Part shown: positions 31,422 through 42,210 of the stretch, piece by piece | Layout: each line of letters opens with the position of its first letter | Numbering within the stretch: the first letter of the stretch is position 1 | Assembly (NCBI GenBank): GCA_001599815.1 | Contig: BCIA01000002.1 | Location: forward strand, 2,487,831 to 2,551,830 | Reading direction: 5' to 3' | Length of the DNA stretch: 64,000 nucleotides | From: Furcasterigmium furcatum | Lineage: Eukaryota > Ascomycota > Sordariomycetes > Glomerellales > Plectosphaerellaceae | Notes under the pieces: generated by a model | Told to the model about the DNA's origin: nothing | The model's database searches: none | What the model saw: only the letters and a program-made list of their open reading frames with translations | Program-made: the position numbers and the translations under genes

Positions 31422-33533
31422 ATGGACAACGCAGCGGTTTCACTGAAAGGGGCACAGCCTCCGTCTCGGACGTTGAACTCACTGTCCTCCAAGGTCACCA
31501 CGGTTTTGTCGACCTCATATGCAGACTCCGAGTTCCGAGATGCTCTCACTCTACTCGATGAGCGGGCCATCGATAATACTGCGAAGACGAGGCGTAAGCT
31601 TCGTCTCGACATGCAGAGAGAAGTCATCAATAGCAATGGCGAGGTCATATCCGACTTCGGACGCGTTTCCGATGTGAGTGTCCTACTCCTGCGGCCACTG
31701 GACCTCCTCGAGCGATCGCAAAGACATACTGACGATAACCAGCAACTGCGTCGCATCCAGACCACACTAGGCCGAGTCAACCAAATTTACAGTGATATGA
31801 GAACACAGATTCACCAGGCGCACAGCGCTACAGCGCCAATCCTTGACGAAGCACAGATACTCATGCGGCAGCGGGCCGACGTGGCAACCAAACAACGGCT
31901 TCTTGGCGCATTTCGCGCCCGATACGTTCTTACTGACGACGAAGTCGTGGCATTGACGTCGGCAGCAGAGCCCGTCAACGATGACTTTTTTGCTGCTTTG
32001 GTCAAAGCGAAGAAGGTCAGCAAGGACTGCGAGGTCTTGCTGGGATTCGAGACGCAAACTCTCGGCCTCGAGATCATGGACCAAACGTCCAAGCATTTGA
32101 ACCTCGCTTTCCAGAAACTCTACAAGTGGGTTCAGAGGGAGTTCAAGACAGTGAACCTGGAGAACCCCCAGCTCAACCCCTCGATCCGCAGAGCCATTCG
32201 GGTGCTTGCCGAGAGGCCTTCTCTGTTCCAGAACTGCCTGGATTTCTTCGCAGATGCTCGGCAGCGTATTCTATCCGACGCTTTCCAGGTGGCTTTAACG
32301 GGCGTATCGGCGTCTGGCCGGGAGGACCCATCTGTCAAGCCTATCGAAATGACGGCCCATGATCCCCTCAGATATGTGGGTGACATGCTGGCTTGGATTC
32401 ATTCCGCGACAGTGGGTGAGAGAGAAGCCCTCGAGGTCCTGTTCCTGTCCGACGGGGACGAGATCGCCCAGGGCTTACGAGCTGGCCGAGCCAACGACAT
32501 TTGGCAGTACATTGAAGAGGATGATGGAGAAGCTGCAGGCGACTTCAACGCTCTCAAGGCCCTCAACGACCTAGTCGACCGGGACGTGTCATCGGCAGCA
32601 AGAAGCCTTCGCCAGCGCGTGGAACAGGTGATTCAATCTAACGAGGACACCATTCTGGCGTACAGACTAGCGACACTGCTAGGCTTCTACCGCTTCACGT
32701 TTGCTAGGCTGCTGGGTGACGATGCGGCTCTCTTGGAGATCTTGTCAAATCTCGAGGGGGAAGCTCTGCGGCAATTCCGCTCGCTGGTCAGGGACCACAT
32801 TGCCACTCTACAAGGGGAATTTCAACAGGCACCGTCAGACCTCGGGCCCCCGGAATTTCTCGCCGATGCCCTTAAGCGGCTCAACGCCGTTATGAGCAAC
32901 TACGAGACATCCTTGTCGGAATCACCAGACCGTGAGTCTGATTTCCAGCCCATCCTCTCAGAGGCATTCGATCCCTTCATGTCTGGGAGCGAAAGTATGG
33001 CACGAGCCATTTCTGGGGACGAAGGCACCATATTCTTCATCAACTGTCTGTTAGCCTCAATAGCCACGCTGAAGACATTCGAGTTTACGAAGAGACGCCT
33101 TCGGGATCTTCAGAGCCGCGTCGACGCCGAGTCAGAGAAGCTTTCGGCCAGCCAGTACGAATTCCTCCGGCAAGGTTCCGGTCTTTACGAAATCCTAGAG
33201 GCCGTGGGAGCCGTGAAGCATAACGCCATATCTGCTGCATCTCTACGGGAGCTAGCACCTTTGCAGCCTGACGCCCTCAGCCATGCAAGCCAGACTCTGG
33301 ATGAGTTCCTCCCATCTGCGCTCATGGATGCTATGGAGAAGGTCAAACAGCTTCAAGATACCAGATTAGCACGCGACGTTACGGAGAGGGCAGCAGCGAA
33401 GTTCTGTGGTGACTTCGAGCGCATCGAAGAGCTCCTGGCCTCCGTGGATGAGGGAGATGAAGAGACTGGGCGTCAACCGCTGCGAGCCGTGTTCCCGAGA
33501 ACTACAGGAGAGATTCGGGTTCTGCTATCTTAA
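31422..33533 (+). CDS. COG6: COG6, conserved oligomeric Golgi complex subunit 6
   Basis: The frame is open from ATG 31422 to TAA 33533, but bases 31674-31742 (69 nt) look like an intron: GTGAGT donor, CAG acceptor, multiple of three and no stop. Removing it gives 680 residues and joins DFGRVSD directly to QLRRIQTTLGRVNQ, which reads like the usual fungal COG6. The N-terminal part is coiled coil, and the rest is the helical rod typical of COG/exocyst-type tethers. The C-terminal half contains long helices such as FLRQGSGLYEILEAVGAVKH. COG6 belongs to lobe B of the COG complex, which tethers retrograde vesicles in the Golgi. It is divergent from ATG9. The only doubt is whether the 69-nt insert is always spliced. 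Confidence 0.92.
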   Translation: MDNAAVSLKGAQPPSRTLNSLSSKVTTVLSTSYADSEFRDALTLLDERAIDNTAKTRRKLRLDMQREVINSNGEVISDFGRVSDVSVLLLRPLDLLERSQRHTDDNQQLRRIQTTLGRVNQIYSDMRTQIHQAHSATAPILDEAQILMRQRADVATKQRLLGAFRARYVLTDDEVVALTSAAEPVNDDFFAALVKAKKVSKDCEVLLGFETQTLGLEIMDQTSKHLNLAFQKLYKWVQREFKTVNLENPQLNPSIRRAIRVLAERPSLFQNCLDFFADARQRILSDAFQVALTGVSASGREDPSVKPIEMTAHDPLRYVGDMLAWIHSATVGEREALEVLFLSDGDEIAQGLRAGRANDIWQYIEEDDGEAAGDFNALKALNDLVDRDVSSAARSLRQRVEQVIQSNEDTILAYRLATLLGFYRFTFARLLGDDAALLEILSNLEGEALRQFRSLVRDHIATLQGEFQQAPSDLGPPEFLADALKRLNAVMSNYETSLSESPDRESDFQPILSEAFDPFMSGSESMARAISGDEGTIFFINCLLASIATLKTFEFTKRRLRDLQSRVDAESEKLSASQYEFLRQGSGLYEILEAVGAVKHNAISAASLRELAPLQPDALSHASQTLDEFLPSALMDAMEKVKQLQDTRLARDVTERAAAKFCGDFERIEELLASVDEGDEETGRQPLRAVFPRTTGEIRVLLS

Positions 33534-34296
33534 CCTAGGTAGCCAACAGTTGGGGCCCGACGTCAATCAATGCCGGGCTCTCCAGGAAGAGCAACACTGA
33601 TCGAAATTTGTTTATTCGGCGATGCTCATGTGATGATTGCTAATAATCATGAAACCACTGCACAGAAGGTATTCAGGAGATACTACTGCCAACTAGGTAC
33701 TAAACTTCAACTCCTTCCATACCACTACTAAGAGGCACCTCATGCATGCCTAAGCCGGTATAAATATTTGAAGTAGGTCCGAGGAGTTGGCTGAGTCGCC
33801 CACCTGTTGCCAACGGGCTTGGAACAGTAGGGTGCCAGTAGATGGGTACCTACTCCATCACAGATGTACCTACCGGCAAATAGAGTAGGTAGGTGAGTGC
33901 CACAGTGTCCCAGGTTCGGGGTGGGGTGTATCGGCAGTGCTGGCGACGTCACCGAACGCCCCGCTCATCTGGCAACTGTGCCCCAGTACATCAACACCAC
34001 TGCCACACATCTGAGGGGCCTATCTGGCATGCTTGAAGGGCCTGTTCCTCGCCTTTACGTCTCAAACCGGACTGTTCGTTTTCGCCCTCTCCGAACGCCG
34101 TTGGGCCAATCAACCATCTTGACGGTGCATCCAGGCAGCAGCAAGTCCGCGAGGTTCAATACACAAGGCCTCGTCCAGGAGCGGGTCTCTTGAGCCCGAA
34201 ACGAAACGAAACGAGGCTCGGAACATCACGAGTGTCAATTCCAGGAATCGCACATCTCCCTGTCAGGAGCATCATGCTCTCTGCCACTTGGAGATA
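33534..34296. other. Intergenic COG6 / AAA ATPase
   Basis: 760 bp. ACCTAGGTAG lies directly after the COG6 stop, and further TACCTA/TAGGTA units lie at about 33690-33895. Three GAAAC repeats sit near 34198-34214. No coding frame is credible. Confidence 0.4.
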
Positions 34297-36928
34297 ATGT
34301 CGCGAAATCGAGGCTTGGCTATTCTGCAGAAGACATACGATGACAGCTACCTGAAATGCTCCACCGCCGTTTACTACGAGAGCCAGGTATGTGTACCTCC
34401 CGGCTCCTGGCCTGATAGAACACGATCCGACTCGACACTCGAAACCCCTCCCCCTAGTTTGGTAGATTTTCTAACTCCCCTGTGTCTGCCAGGGCAATGA
34501 AGACGAGGCGATGCGATGTTGGCGAAACGCCCTTGACGAAATCCTCGATCACCATGCATCCAAGGTGCTACCCAGCTCGAGCTCTCGATCAGAGACAGAG
34601 AAGGCTCTCACCGATTCACTCAGACAGCTTGAACTACAGTGCAAGGAGCGGATCGACTTGCTTCAAGCCTTGCGGATCTCGAGGCAAGATACTGGAGACG
34701 TGGGCAGCTCAAGTTCTCACGCCGGTGCCAGAACCAAGTCTAGTGGCTCGTCAGCGTCGCTCTCGTCATTGGCAGATCGGGGCTGGATAGGCCAGGGAAC
34801 GATTCCGGCTGTAACATATCCAGAGCTCTCTCGTCCAACCCTGCCCAAGCGACCATCACTGCCGAATCAAACATCGACGGAGCGGGCTACCACGAGTGGC
34901 AACGCCGTTATCGCCAACTCCGAGTCAAGCGCTTTGCCGCTCCCTTCGATTACGCGCAGCAGTCCGGCGATCCCTCAGCGACAAGAAGCTGCGCTGCGTT
35001 CGCCAAGTCCGGACAAGCACACGATGCGTACCACGCTACGAAGTGGCAAACCCGCAGAGAGGGCATCAGCGAAATTGACCCGGAAATCGACCAGGCCAGA
35101 AGGACCTGGAGCCAGCAAGGCTGCCACGCTGGCGTGGAGTGCACTGTCCTCCAAAGAAAGCCTGTTCAGGAGCATGAGCTCCACGGCCGATGCTTCCGCT
35201 TCCCAGGCAACTCCTCGTGCATCGTTTGACTCATCTACTCGTGTGCCATTGCAATGGGACACCCACACAAGGAGACTTGTCTCTCCCCGCGATATCCAAA
35301 CGGCCAGCCTCGACAATTCGCTACCCAGCAGACATTCGGATGAATATCCGTACGGCCGGCCTTCAACACTATCGGTCAATGCTGCTTCGAGCGCTCTTAA
35401 GGCGTCTAGTGCTGATGCTTTGGGCTCGGAACCAATTACACCTAAACCACATCCCCAATCTCGAGCAAAGCCTCCAAATTCCATGCCAGTCGTCCGCACA
35501 CAACGGAACACAGAAGCGGCCTCGTCAGAAACCGACGACGCCCCCGATCGCCGAAAGAGCACCTCCGACACCCCGTTGCGGCGCAAGGCTGTGGTCAGGG
35601 GTGCCGGGCCTGCTGGAAGAAAGACTGCACCTCCGGACGCTGAGATCGAGAGGCGCATTCAGTCCGAGAAGCGATGGAATCGGCCAGCACAGGCCGATTC
35701 TGGGTCTGAGTCTTCGGCATCCTCCTCCCGGGGTGATACTGCGCCACCGCCATCCGCAAGAAGACCAGCTAGAGACTCAAAGGGGAAGCGGAAAGAGACC
35801 GTTGAAGTGGCCGCGCATCAAGAGATTACCCTCGACGAGGACGAGGGAGTTGGGTCAGAACAAGACGAGAAATCGCATGCCGAGATCTCATGGAAGAAAA
35901 AGAAGCGAGCAATCTTGAAGTCCCTTCCTTCGGGTGTCGACGATGCCGCAGCGAAGCAGATCCTCAACGAGATCGTCGTTAAAGGAGATGAGGTGCACTG
36001 GACTGACGTCGCTGGACTTGAGATCGCCAAGAATGCGCTGCGAGAAACTGTGGTGTATCCCTTCCTCCGCCCGGACCTGTTTATGGGACTGAGGGAACCA
36101 GCCCGTGGCATGCTTCTATTCGGCCCCCCTGGCACTGGCAAGACGATGCTGGCAAGGGCCGTTGCCACCGAATCTCGATCCACGTTCTTCTCGATATCCG
36201 CCAGCAGCCTCACCAGCAAGTATCTCGGTGAATCCGAAAAACTCGTCCGCGCATTATTTGCGTTAGCCAAAGAGCTCGCCCCCAGCATCATCTTCGTGGA
36301 TGAGATCGACTCCCTCTTGTCCCAAAGGTCGGGGGCGGGAGAGCACGAAGCCACCCGAAGAATCAAGACGGAGTTCCTCATTCAGTGGAGCGATCTGCAG
36401 CGCGCTGCAGCAGGCCGAGCCATCGACGACAAGGACAGGGATCGAGGGGATCCGAACCGAGTACTCGTACTCGCTGCCACCAACTTGCCCTGGGCCATTG
36501 ACGAAGCAGCCCGGAGGCGCTTCGTTCGACGCCAATATATTCCTCTTCCCGAACCGGAGACGAGGTTGTTGCAACTGAGGACATTACTAGGGCAGCAGAA
36601 ACACGAGCTTTCCGAGGTCGATATTGAGGAGCTCGTACTATTGACTGATGGTATGCTTGCTCTGAGCCCCACGAAACACATACATGTAGAGCTGACCAAC
36701 TCGCCAGGGTTTTCTGGATCAGACATCACCGCATTGGCAAAGGATGCGGCCATGGGGCCCCTGAGGTCTCTTGGCGAAGCTCTCTTGCACATGACAATGG
36801 ACGACATTCGGCCAATTAAGCTGGTGGATTTTCAGGCAAGTCTAGCGACCATTCGTCCCAGTGTCAGCAAGACGGGGCTAAAGGAGTATGAGGATTGGGC
36901 GAGGGAATTCGGAGAGAGGGGCGGTTAA
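34297..36928 (+). CDS. Sap1-like AAA ATPase (meiotic clade) with N-terminal MIT-like helices
   Basis: Three exons (34297-34386, 34493-36650, 36708-36928) give 822 residues. The N-terminal 60 residues form a helical MIT-like unit (LAILQKTYDDSYLKCSTAVY... EDEAMRCWRNALDEI). About 400 Ser/Pro-rich disordered residues follow. The C-terminal AAA module has Walker A GPPGTGKT, Walker B IIFVDEIDSLL, the sensor-1 stretch VLAATNLPWAID and RRRFVRR arginine fingers. This places it in the meiotic clade with spastin, katanin, Vps4 and fungal Sap1. Yeast Sap1 is the nearest type by layout, and a spastin-like role cannot be excluded. The second intron (36651-36707) is 57 nt and stop-free; removing it joins LLTDG to FSGSDI, the canonical spacing. 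Confidence 0.85.
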
Positions 36929-37259
36929 AGACACGCGGAAGATATCACCGATGTTGAGGACATCTCCTGCATGTCGTACAAGTCTTCTCGCGATAGCATC
37001 ATTAGACGGAGGGGTGCCATGAAGTGTGGCTTGGCCAGTAGACCTCTGGGTCCAACTTCATTTTCGACGAATACAGTGATATACAAGATAGGTATAAATA
37101 CATAGTTCGGAGGATTCCATCTCAGTCGCCAGGCCGGCCAGTCGCTGCGTGGACTTGTCCGTGCTCGCCATTCTCGCATACATTCCGGTTCTTGTCACCG
37201 GCGTCGTGCCTGTAACTGTGGCCCTGCATTCGTGGCCACCTCCCTGCGTCGGAGCTTGG
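36929..37259. other. Intergenic, convergent 3' ends
   Basis: 330 bp between the AAA ATPase and uS17m stop codons; nothing further seen. Confidence 0.4.
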
Positions 37260-37796
37260 TCACAAAGTCGGCCTTTCGGGTGCGGTAGTAGCCTCCGCTG
37301 GCGATTTCTCTAGCTGTTCAACAAGTTTGGCCTCCCTCGCTGCTGCTCTCCGCGCATCCCGCCGCGCATCCTTCTCGGCCTTCTTTTGGTCCCGCTGAGC
37401 TATCCGGTCCTCCTCTGTGGGCACGGGGGGGCGATCTTCGATCGGAGTGCCAAAGGGAGCGATGATCTGCTTGATAACATGGCGCTTATGTTGCGACGTC
37501 GGCCAGCCTGGCACAATGGAGACGACGTCGCCAGTGCGAAGAGAGGAGTTTGGGTCGTGGACAAGATGGGTTTTGGGGGTCGTGAACATCTGGGAGAAGG
37601 GATGTCAGTCCGCCAGCGCTCGGCCATGTACGAAGGATAGACGGAGGCGGGTTGACAATACCTTTTGCAGTTTTGGGAGATACTTCTGGCCGCCGACCCG
37701 TACCTTGACGGTCTTCTGCATCAAGCCAGCCGAGACGACGACGCCGTGAAGTTCATGGGTAACCCGCTTCGCGGCTTTCGTGACGGGATACGACAT
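37260..37796 (-). CDS. mrps17: Mitochondrial small-subunit ribosomal protein uS17m
   Basis: Two exons on the reverse strand (37796-37662 and 37589-37260) give 154 residues. Exon 1 encodes an OB-fold start, ELHGVVVSAGLMQKTVKVRV and YLPKLQK. Exon 2 continues MFTTPKTHLVHDPNSSLRTG, then DVVSIVPGWP and KRHVIKQIIAPFGTP, followed by a Lys/Arg/Ala-rich helical tail. This is the S17 family with the mitochondrial extension. Bacterial S17 is about 85 residues, so the last 60 residues are the fungal tail. The protein binds small-subunit rRNA in mitoribosome assembly. The start is the ATG that gives a short N-terminus before the OB fold. It is divergent from EMG1. Confidence 0.92.
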
Positions 37797-38289
37797 TTTG
37801 AAATGTACTCTCTCCTTTGCCGTAATACTGCGGTCGAATTCTGCGCGAACGGGTCGTGGATTTTGAGGCAAACCTGGCCTGGCGTGTCGTGATTGAAGCT
37901 TCACAGTGCTCGTTCAGGTCGTTCGTCTCGGAACTTGGGAAAATTATGTGTGGCTGGTGGCCGTGGCGGTGCGGCGGCTGCTGCACCTGTCAACGACCTA
38001 CCCAATCAATCGTCGCCCCGCTCCAAGAAAACATTTCTCATACCATGACTGGACGACCACCAACTCCCCATGAACACTTGGTTTGGTCGTCAATCCCTCA
38101 CTTCTGCCAAAGCTCGCCAGTCACGTTGTGCCCAGGCAAGGCGAGACCAAACTTGACTGTCAGCCGCCGAACATCTGATTCCGGAACCCTTCCAAGGTTC
38201 CTCTTCACAGTCCCGTGGTGCCTGATCTCTGCAGATCGGCGCTTCTCTTTACCCACTCGGAATCACTCCAGCATCCCGAATCCTTCAGC
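37797..38289. promoter_or_regulatory. Divergent promoter uS17m / EMG1
   Basis: 493 bp between divergent starts of a mitoribosomal protein and a cytosolic ribosome assembly factor. No coding frame and no clear element recognised. Confidence 0.4.
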
Positions 38290-39316
38290 ATGTCGTCCCC
38301 GGAGACTCGCGCTGGCGTCAAGCGGCCCCGTAAGTAGCTATCTCCGACCATAATCTGACGAACGTTGCCATCACGTTAGATTCATCGACAGAAAAGCCCG
38401 AGGCCCAAGACGCCACGGACAGCTCAACCATGGTGATCTCGTGCTGACTTTTATCATCCCTACAGGCACCCAATCCCTTCCTCCGCCTTCTCTGCCTCAA
38501 CTGGTGGCCGAACAACACGTCGCTATCCCGCCAACGGACAAGGATACACAGAGATTGATTGTCGTTCTCTGCAATGCCAGCCTCGAGACATACAAAGCCT
38601 CTCACGGGGGCACTGGCAGAAACGGCATTCAACGCGAGGAAAAGTACTCTCTGCTCAACAGCGACGAGCACATTGGCATCATGCGGAAGATGAACAGGGA
38701 CATTAGTGATGCCCGTCCCGACATTACCCACCAGGTCCGATACCCAAATATCCCCTTGCTCTTTGCCACGCGCTCAACCGCGCCAATGGCAACGTCCTGT
38801 TCCATGTCTGCATTCAACATGCTGACAAGCTCCGGCTAGTGTCTCCTGACTTTACTTGACTCTCCGATCAACAAGGCTGGAAAGCTACAGATCTACATCC
38901 ACACTGCCAAGGGCGTTCTGATTGAAGTTTCGCCTTCTGTGCGCATTCCTCGCACATTCAAGCGCTTCGCTGGTCTCATGGTGCAGCTGCTGCACCGGCT
39001 GTCCATCCGGTCCACCAATTCCCAGGAGAAGCTGCTCCGCGTCATCCAGAACCCGATCACAGACCATCTACCGCCCAATTGCCGAAAAGTCACGCTGAGT
39101 TTCGACGCTCCGCTCGTCAAGGTGAGGGACTACGTGGACACCTTGGGCCCTAAGGAGAGCATATGTGTCTTCGTCGGCGCCATGGCCAAGGGCACCGACA
39201 GCTTTGCGGATGAGTGGGTGGATGAGAAGATTTCCATCAGCAACTTCAGTCTGTCGGCGAGCGTCGCGTGCAGCAAGTTCTGCCACGCCGCCGAAGACTC
39301 ATGGGACGTCCTCTGA
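38290..39316 (+). CDS. EMG1: EMG1/NEP1, 18S rRNA pseudouridine N1-methyltransferase
   Basis: Four exons (about 38290-38333, 38380-38432, 38466-38734, 38840-39316) give about 280 residues. The core is clear: RLIVVLCNASLETYKAS, EKYSLLNSDEHIGIMRKMNR, DISDARPDITHQ, then LLTLLDSPINKAGKLQIY and the SPOUT-knot end PKESICVFVGAMAKG and ISNFSLSASVACSKFCHA. Emg1/Nep1 methylates a hypermodified pseudouridine in the small-subunit decoding region and is needed for 40S assembly. The first join is uncertain: the better-looking donor (GTAAGT at 38330) breaks the frame, while the GT four bases later keeps it but gives a basic N-terminus. The conserved part is unaffected. It is divergent from uS17m. Confidence 0.93.
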
Positions 39317-40461
39317 GCTTCATGTGACCTGCAATATCCACTGTTTCAGCCCCAGGACAATACAAGTCCAGGCCGCTGTAAGAAGTAGCCCGCCGAGCCC
39401 AATACGTGTGTGGTGTAGAGAACACATCAGTGGCGAGGGGCAGAGGAGGTCCGGCACGCGGGGAGGACAACAATGCGACTTCAGATACTGCATTTGTTAC
39501 AGATTCCAATAGAAGGATATGGCTGCCCATGCTGCCAATGATGTATACGGATGAAGTGCAGCAGCTTCTGAGCACGCAAGTGAAATGGCATGAGGGCGGA
39601 CGTGGCAGCGAAGTCGCAACTGGCCAGTCGAGTCGGGCATCGACGCAGGCGCAGACGTGAGGCAGTCGGGCAGCCAAGCAGCCAAAGCAGTTACTCTACT
39701 CTGCTGCCCGGAGGGGTTGGTGGCCTCATGGTGCATGAGGGCCTTGGCTTGCTGATGATTGTGGTCCAACGAGTGTCGTGGTGAGGCGGTAGGCGGGAGG
39801 CGGGAGACCAAGGGGAGACCAAGGGGGAGACCGGATGGTCAGCCGGGATCAGTGATAGGCGGTGGAATAGTCCCTCAGCTCCATCCCGCCGCTGACAGCC
39901 CCGGGCCGCCCCGTTTTAGGAGCATATCAGCATCCATCCACCAGGCCGATTTGCGGTCTGTCAAGACGTCTCGACCAAGAGCAGCTCTTGTGGCCGACTG
40001 GGACGGACGTGTGCCGCCGCTGCGTCTTCTCGCCCTCTGTTTCTCAGGTTCTGCCTGGGCACCCGACGGACGGCCGCCTGTCTCTTGTGGTGCTGGGGTG
40101 TAAGGCGCTCGCTCCTGGGCATCGACCGGCAAGCGGACCGCTGTGCAGCTTCACCGATCTGGTATAATAAGTACCAACGCTTACCTACCTACCTAGCTAG
40201 TACTACTTACAGGTGTAGAAAGGTTGCTCCCTCTGCCACCTCCTAGGATAAAACACCACCTCGCCCTGCCAGGCCACGTCGTCCCCGTTCGAGTCACCCA
40301 TAATACTACTACGTGGGCCTTTTTTTACTAGTACGAGCAGACCTGCTGCGACGATCCGACAACGCCCTCATCACACAGCCACTCGTCCACAACAGGCGGC
40401 CACACTTTTCGACATTCCCCGTACCGACGACTCACGGGGTATCACCGCCACCACCGCCCCC
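39317..40461. other. Intergenic EMG1 / VOC-domain gene
   Basis: 1.1 kb without a supported gene. GGGAGACCAAG-type tandem units lie near 39804-39835. TACCTACCTACCTAGCTAG is at about 40183-40201, followed by the promoter and leader of the next gene. Confidence 0.4.
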
Positions 40462-42210
40462 ATGCTCCCTTTTCTTGAAGTGTCTCACCTGCCTTCGTCA
40501 GCTTCCTTTTACTCCGCCATACTGCAACCCCTCGGCCTTGTCTATATATCGCATGCCGTGCAGGCCAGCGAGCTGACCCCTCCTGCCTCGTCCTCGTCCT
40601 CGTCCTCGGCCGAGGTCGCCAAACAGTCCCCATTCACAATTACATACGGCACTTCCTCTCCGGCAGGCCCCGTGCTTCAGCTTCGTCAGGTGACCCAACC
40701 AAAACGCTCTCACGCTGTTTTCGCTGTTTCGTCCCTTGCTGCTGTCGCCGCGTTTCGGTCGTCAGCCTTCCGGGCGAACCCTGCCGATCCCGTCCTCCAA
40801 GGCCTGTCCCGTCCCGTTTCAGCCAGCATCACCCCGGACGTTGGTGGCGAGGCCCGCTGCCGCATCACGGACCTCGACCGCAACACCATAGAGCTGGTAT
40901 ATATGCCGTCCTCCCACCACATCGGGCACGAAGCCGAGTCCAGCTCAGGACGTTCAACGAACCGGCCGACTCAGGACGAACCAGGGCGGATAATCAGCTG
41001 GGATTACGACATTGCCGCCTCGGAGAGTGAACAGGCCCCAGCGCCGCTCGCAGCGCCTGGATATTCCAACCCAACGCCCACGGAGCCGTACAGCATCCTC
41101 CGCCGCTCTGTCACCACCTCCACCATCGAAGGGGTTCCTCGAGAGAGTCCTACCTCCGCCGACAACAACTCCGGTGCCACTGCCATCCTCGGAGCCGTCC
41201 TTGGAGCTGCGGCTGGAGCTTTCGCTGGAGCCGCCTTGACTTACGGCGTCATGAAATCCGAACGCGAGCGTGCCCCGCGCCAGGAGTTTGAGGCACCCCC
41301 CGTCACCCGTCGCGCCACGTTCCCCGATCGTCTCCCAGACCCTCGGGCTGCTCACGCGCCAGCACCATACGGCGGCGGCGGCCGGTATGTCGAGGTCGAG
41401 AGGACCGTGGAAAAGATTCGGTATCCCGAGGAATATGCACCGATCGCCGAGCACAGACCCCCGCCCCAATACCTCGCCAAGTATAGCCAGGCAAACCTGC
41501 CAGCGAGCCGAGCCTTGGATGACATGTACGACGATGGCCGTAGCCACCGATCCTCCCGCCGCGGAAGCCGAGCTCCCAGCACTACTCGGACTCGAAGCGC
41601 GGCGCCTGAGGCCGAGAGGGGGGCGCCTCTGATGCTCATGGATCATGAGCACCGGAGCAATGTGGGGTCGAGACACTCTACAACGAGGCCCCCCTCGGCT
41701 AGGAATCAGTCTTACGAACCCACCGATCGTGACACCTACGTATCTGCTCGAAGTAGACGGTCAGCCTCGACCGTGAAGGGGCCTCCCCCGCCGACGGTCG
41801 AGACGGAGCTCGCCGTACGAAGCCGCGCTCCAAGCCGGGTTTCGAGCAAGGCTCCAAGCATCAGGGCTCCCAGTATCAGGGAGGCGACCGTTGTCAGCGT
41901 GAGGGAGCCGACGACACGCCCCCCTAGCAATGCCCCCAGCAGAGCTGCAAGCAAGGCGGCGTCGAGGGCAGGACCGGGCACGGCAGTCATGATGGCCGGC
42001 GGTAACGGTGGTGGCGGAGGAATGCCCTACACGTTCCCGCCGAACGCCAGTCGAACACCAAGTCATGTGTCTGCGAGGCACATCGGGCTGCCCATGAGCG
42101 GTGTCGGCAGCAGTCATGCTGGCTGGGAAGATGACAATGTCAGCGTTGCACCCAGTGACAGCATCAGCTGCGTCGGCAGCAAGACAAGCCGTCGACGATA
42201 CAACCCCTAA
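40462..42210 (+). CDS. VOC (glyoxalase-like) domain protein with glycine-zipper segment and disordered tail
   Basis: A single exon encodes 582 residues. Residues 1-150 look like a vicinal-oxygen-chelate fold: LEVSHLPSSASFYSAILQPL at the start and the closing strand ITDLDRNTIELVYMP, a pattern typical of glyoxalase/bleomycin-resistance proteins. The usual metal ligands are not obvious, so activity is uncertain. Residues about 235-265 form a Gly/Ala-rich stretch (GAVLGAAAGAFAGAALTYG) like a glycine zipper that could insert into or associate with a membrane. The last 300 residues are Ser/Arg/Pro-rich and disordered, with repeated APSRxxSKAPS-like units. I know no named protein with this full order. 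It reads as a soluble domain tethered to a membrane, but that is inference. Confidence 0.75.
   Translation: MLPFLEVSHLPSSASFYSAILQPLGLVYISHAVQASELTPPASSSSSSSAEVAKQSPFTITYGTSSPAGPVLQLRQVTQPKRSHAVFAVSSLAAVAAFRSSAFRANPADPVLQGLSRPVSASITPDVGGEARCRITDLDRNTIELVYMPSSHHIGHEAESSSGRSTNRPTQDEPGRIISWDYDIAASESEQAPAPLAAPGYSNPTPTEPYSILRRSVTTSTIEGVPRESPTSADNNSGATAILGAVLGAAAGAFAGAALTYGVMKSERERAPRQEFEAPPVTRRATFPDRLPDPRAAHAPAPYGGGGRYVEVERTVEKIRYPEEYAPIAEHRPPPQYLAKYSQANLPASRALDDMYDDGRSHRSSRRGSRAPSTTRTRSAAPEAERGAPLMLMDHEHRSNVGSRHSTTRPPSARNQSYEPTDRDTYVSARSRRSASTVKGPPPPTVETELAVRSRAPSRVSSKAPSIRAPSIREATVVSVREPTTRPPSNAPSRAASKAASRAGPGTAVMMAGGNGGGGGMPYTFPPNASRTPSHVSARHIGLPMSGVGSSHAGWEDDNVSVAPSDSISCVGSKTSRRRYNP

Noticed and set aside
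36925..37179. 84-codon minus-strand frame between the AAA ATPase and uS17m
   Set aside because: It overlaps the AAA stop codon region, has no homologue I recognise and no introns or domain.
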